NCBI GenBank assembly: GCA_934463345.1
Contig: CAKSJL010000084.1
Coordinates: forward strand, 1-7,162
Length of the DNA: 7,162 nucleotides
Direction of reading: 5' to 3'
Source: an uncultured Oscillospiraceae bacterium
GTDB lineage: Bacteria > Bacillota > Clostridia > Oscillospirales > Ruminococcaceae
The notes below the pieces were generated by a model. It was not told the DNA's origin. It ran no database searches and was given only the letters and a program-made list of their open reading frames with translations. Position 1 is the stretch's first letter. Each line of letters begins with the position of its first letter. The translations under genes and the position numbers were made by a program. This document shows positions 7,065 to 7,162 of this stretch, one piece after another.

Positions 7065-7070
7065 TCCTTA
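7065..7070 (-). promoter_or_regulatory. Ribosome binding site of cbiA fused to the upstream stop codon
   Basis: Minus-strand TAAGGA: the TAA is the stop of the preceding gene and AAGGA is the ribosome site, 8 bases before the ATG at 7056. It fixes the cbiA start over the longer in-frame reading. Confidence 0.75.
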
Positions 7071-7162
7071 CTCTTTTGGTTCTGATTTTATTACATAAAC
7101 CGGATTTTCTGCGCAAAGCATTGTATGCTCTCCAACTTTTCTGGTTTTTGTGACTGCTATCT
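7068..7162 (-). CDS. cbiT: Probable CbiT (precorrin-6B C15-methyltransferase, decarboxylating), C-terminal tail
   Basis: An open frame enters from the right edge and ends at a TAA at 7070-7068, giving 30 residues (IAVTKTRKVG through VIKSEPKE). The piece RKVGEHTMLCAENPVYVI resembles the closing beta-strands of CbiT/CobL methyltransferase domains, where a G-T-M-x-x-x-x-N-P-V-x-x-I pattern is common. CbiT adds the C15 methyl and decarboxylates the acetate side chain at C12, shortly before the CbiC and CbiA steps, so the position directly upstream of cbiA fits. It could equally be the end of a CbiE-CbiT fusion (CobL-like); too little is visible to decide. The stop lies 11 nt from the cbiA start. 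The identification rests on a short motif plus context. Confidence 0.6.
   Translation of the reverse strand, partial: IAVTKTRKVGEHTMLCAENPVYVIKSEPKE

Noticed and set aside
7057..7067. Possible promoter or riboswitch before cbiA
   Set aside because: Only 11 bases separate the upstream stop from the cbiA ATG, and they are occupied by the ribosome site and its spacer.

Overview
The window is one continuous stretch of a cobalamin (vitamin B12) biosynthesis operon. Every credible gene lies on the minus strand, so transcription runs from position 7162 towards position 1. The DNA is AT-rich (by eye about 40% GC or less), Shine-Dalgarno sequences are strong (GGAGG/AAAGGA types), some starts are TTG, and the protein sequences have a clostridial look. 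A low-GC anaerobic Bacillota of the Clostridia, perhaps a gut Ruminococcus/Eubacterium-like organism, is the best guess. No 16S or other taxonomic marker is present, so this is inference. CbiT- and CbiA-type proteins fit the anaerobic (early cobalt insertion) branch.

Layout in transcription order: C-terminal tail of a probable cbiT (7162-7068); cbiA (7056-5710); cobT (5723-4677); cobU (4677-4153); cobS (TTG start, 4162-3383); a small CobU-like protein (3378-2992); a CobC-type phosphatase (TTG start, 2990-2427); cbiB (2424-1453); cobD (1460-423); and the first 143 codons of cobQ/cbiP (430 to the left edge). Junctions are +11, -14, -1, -10, +4, +1, +2, -8 and -8 nt (minus means overlap). There is no intergenic space, and I see no internal promoter, terminator or riboswitch; any B12 riboswitch and promoter must lie beyond the right edge.

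Together the genes cover the second half of the pathway. CbiA amidates cobyrinate at a and c. CobQ completes amidation to cobyric acid. CobD makes the aminopropanol phosphate linker and CbiB attaches it. CobU activates the product to a GDP-cobinamide. CobT makes alpha-ribotide phosphate from the lower-ligand base, CobS joins the two halves, and CobC removes the phosphate. A corrinoid adenosyltransferase, a threonine kinase and lower-ligand synthesis genes are not in the window.

This is a recognisable pathway rather than a new system. The part most worth a second look is the pair of CobU-family proteins flanking cobS. The full-length one keeps the P-loop and the guanylylated-His region but has a diverged C-terminal motif. 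The short one keeps a canonical C-terminal motif but lacks the His region and has an altered P-loop.
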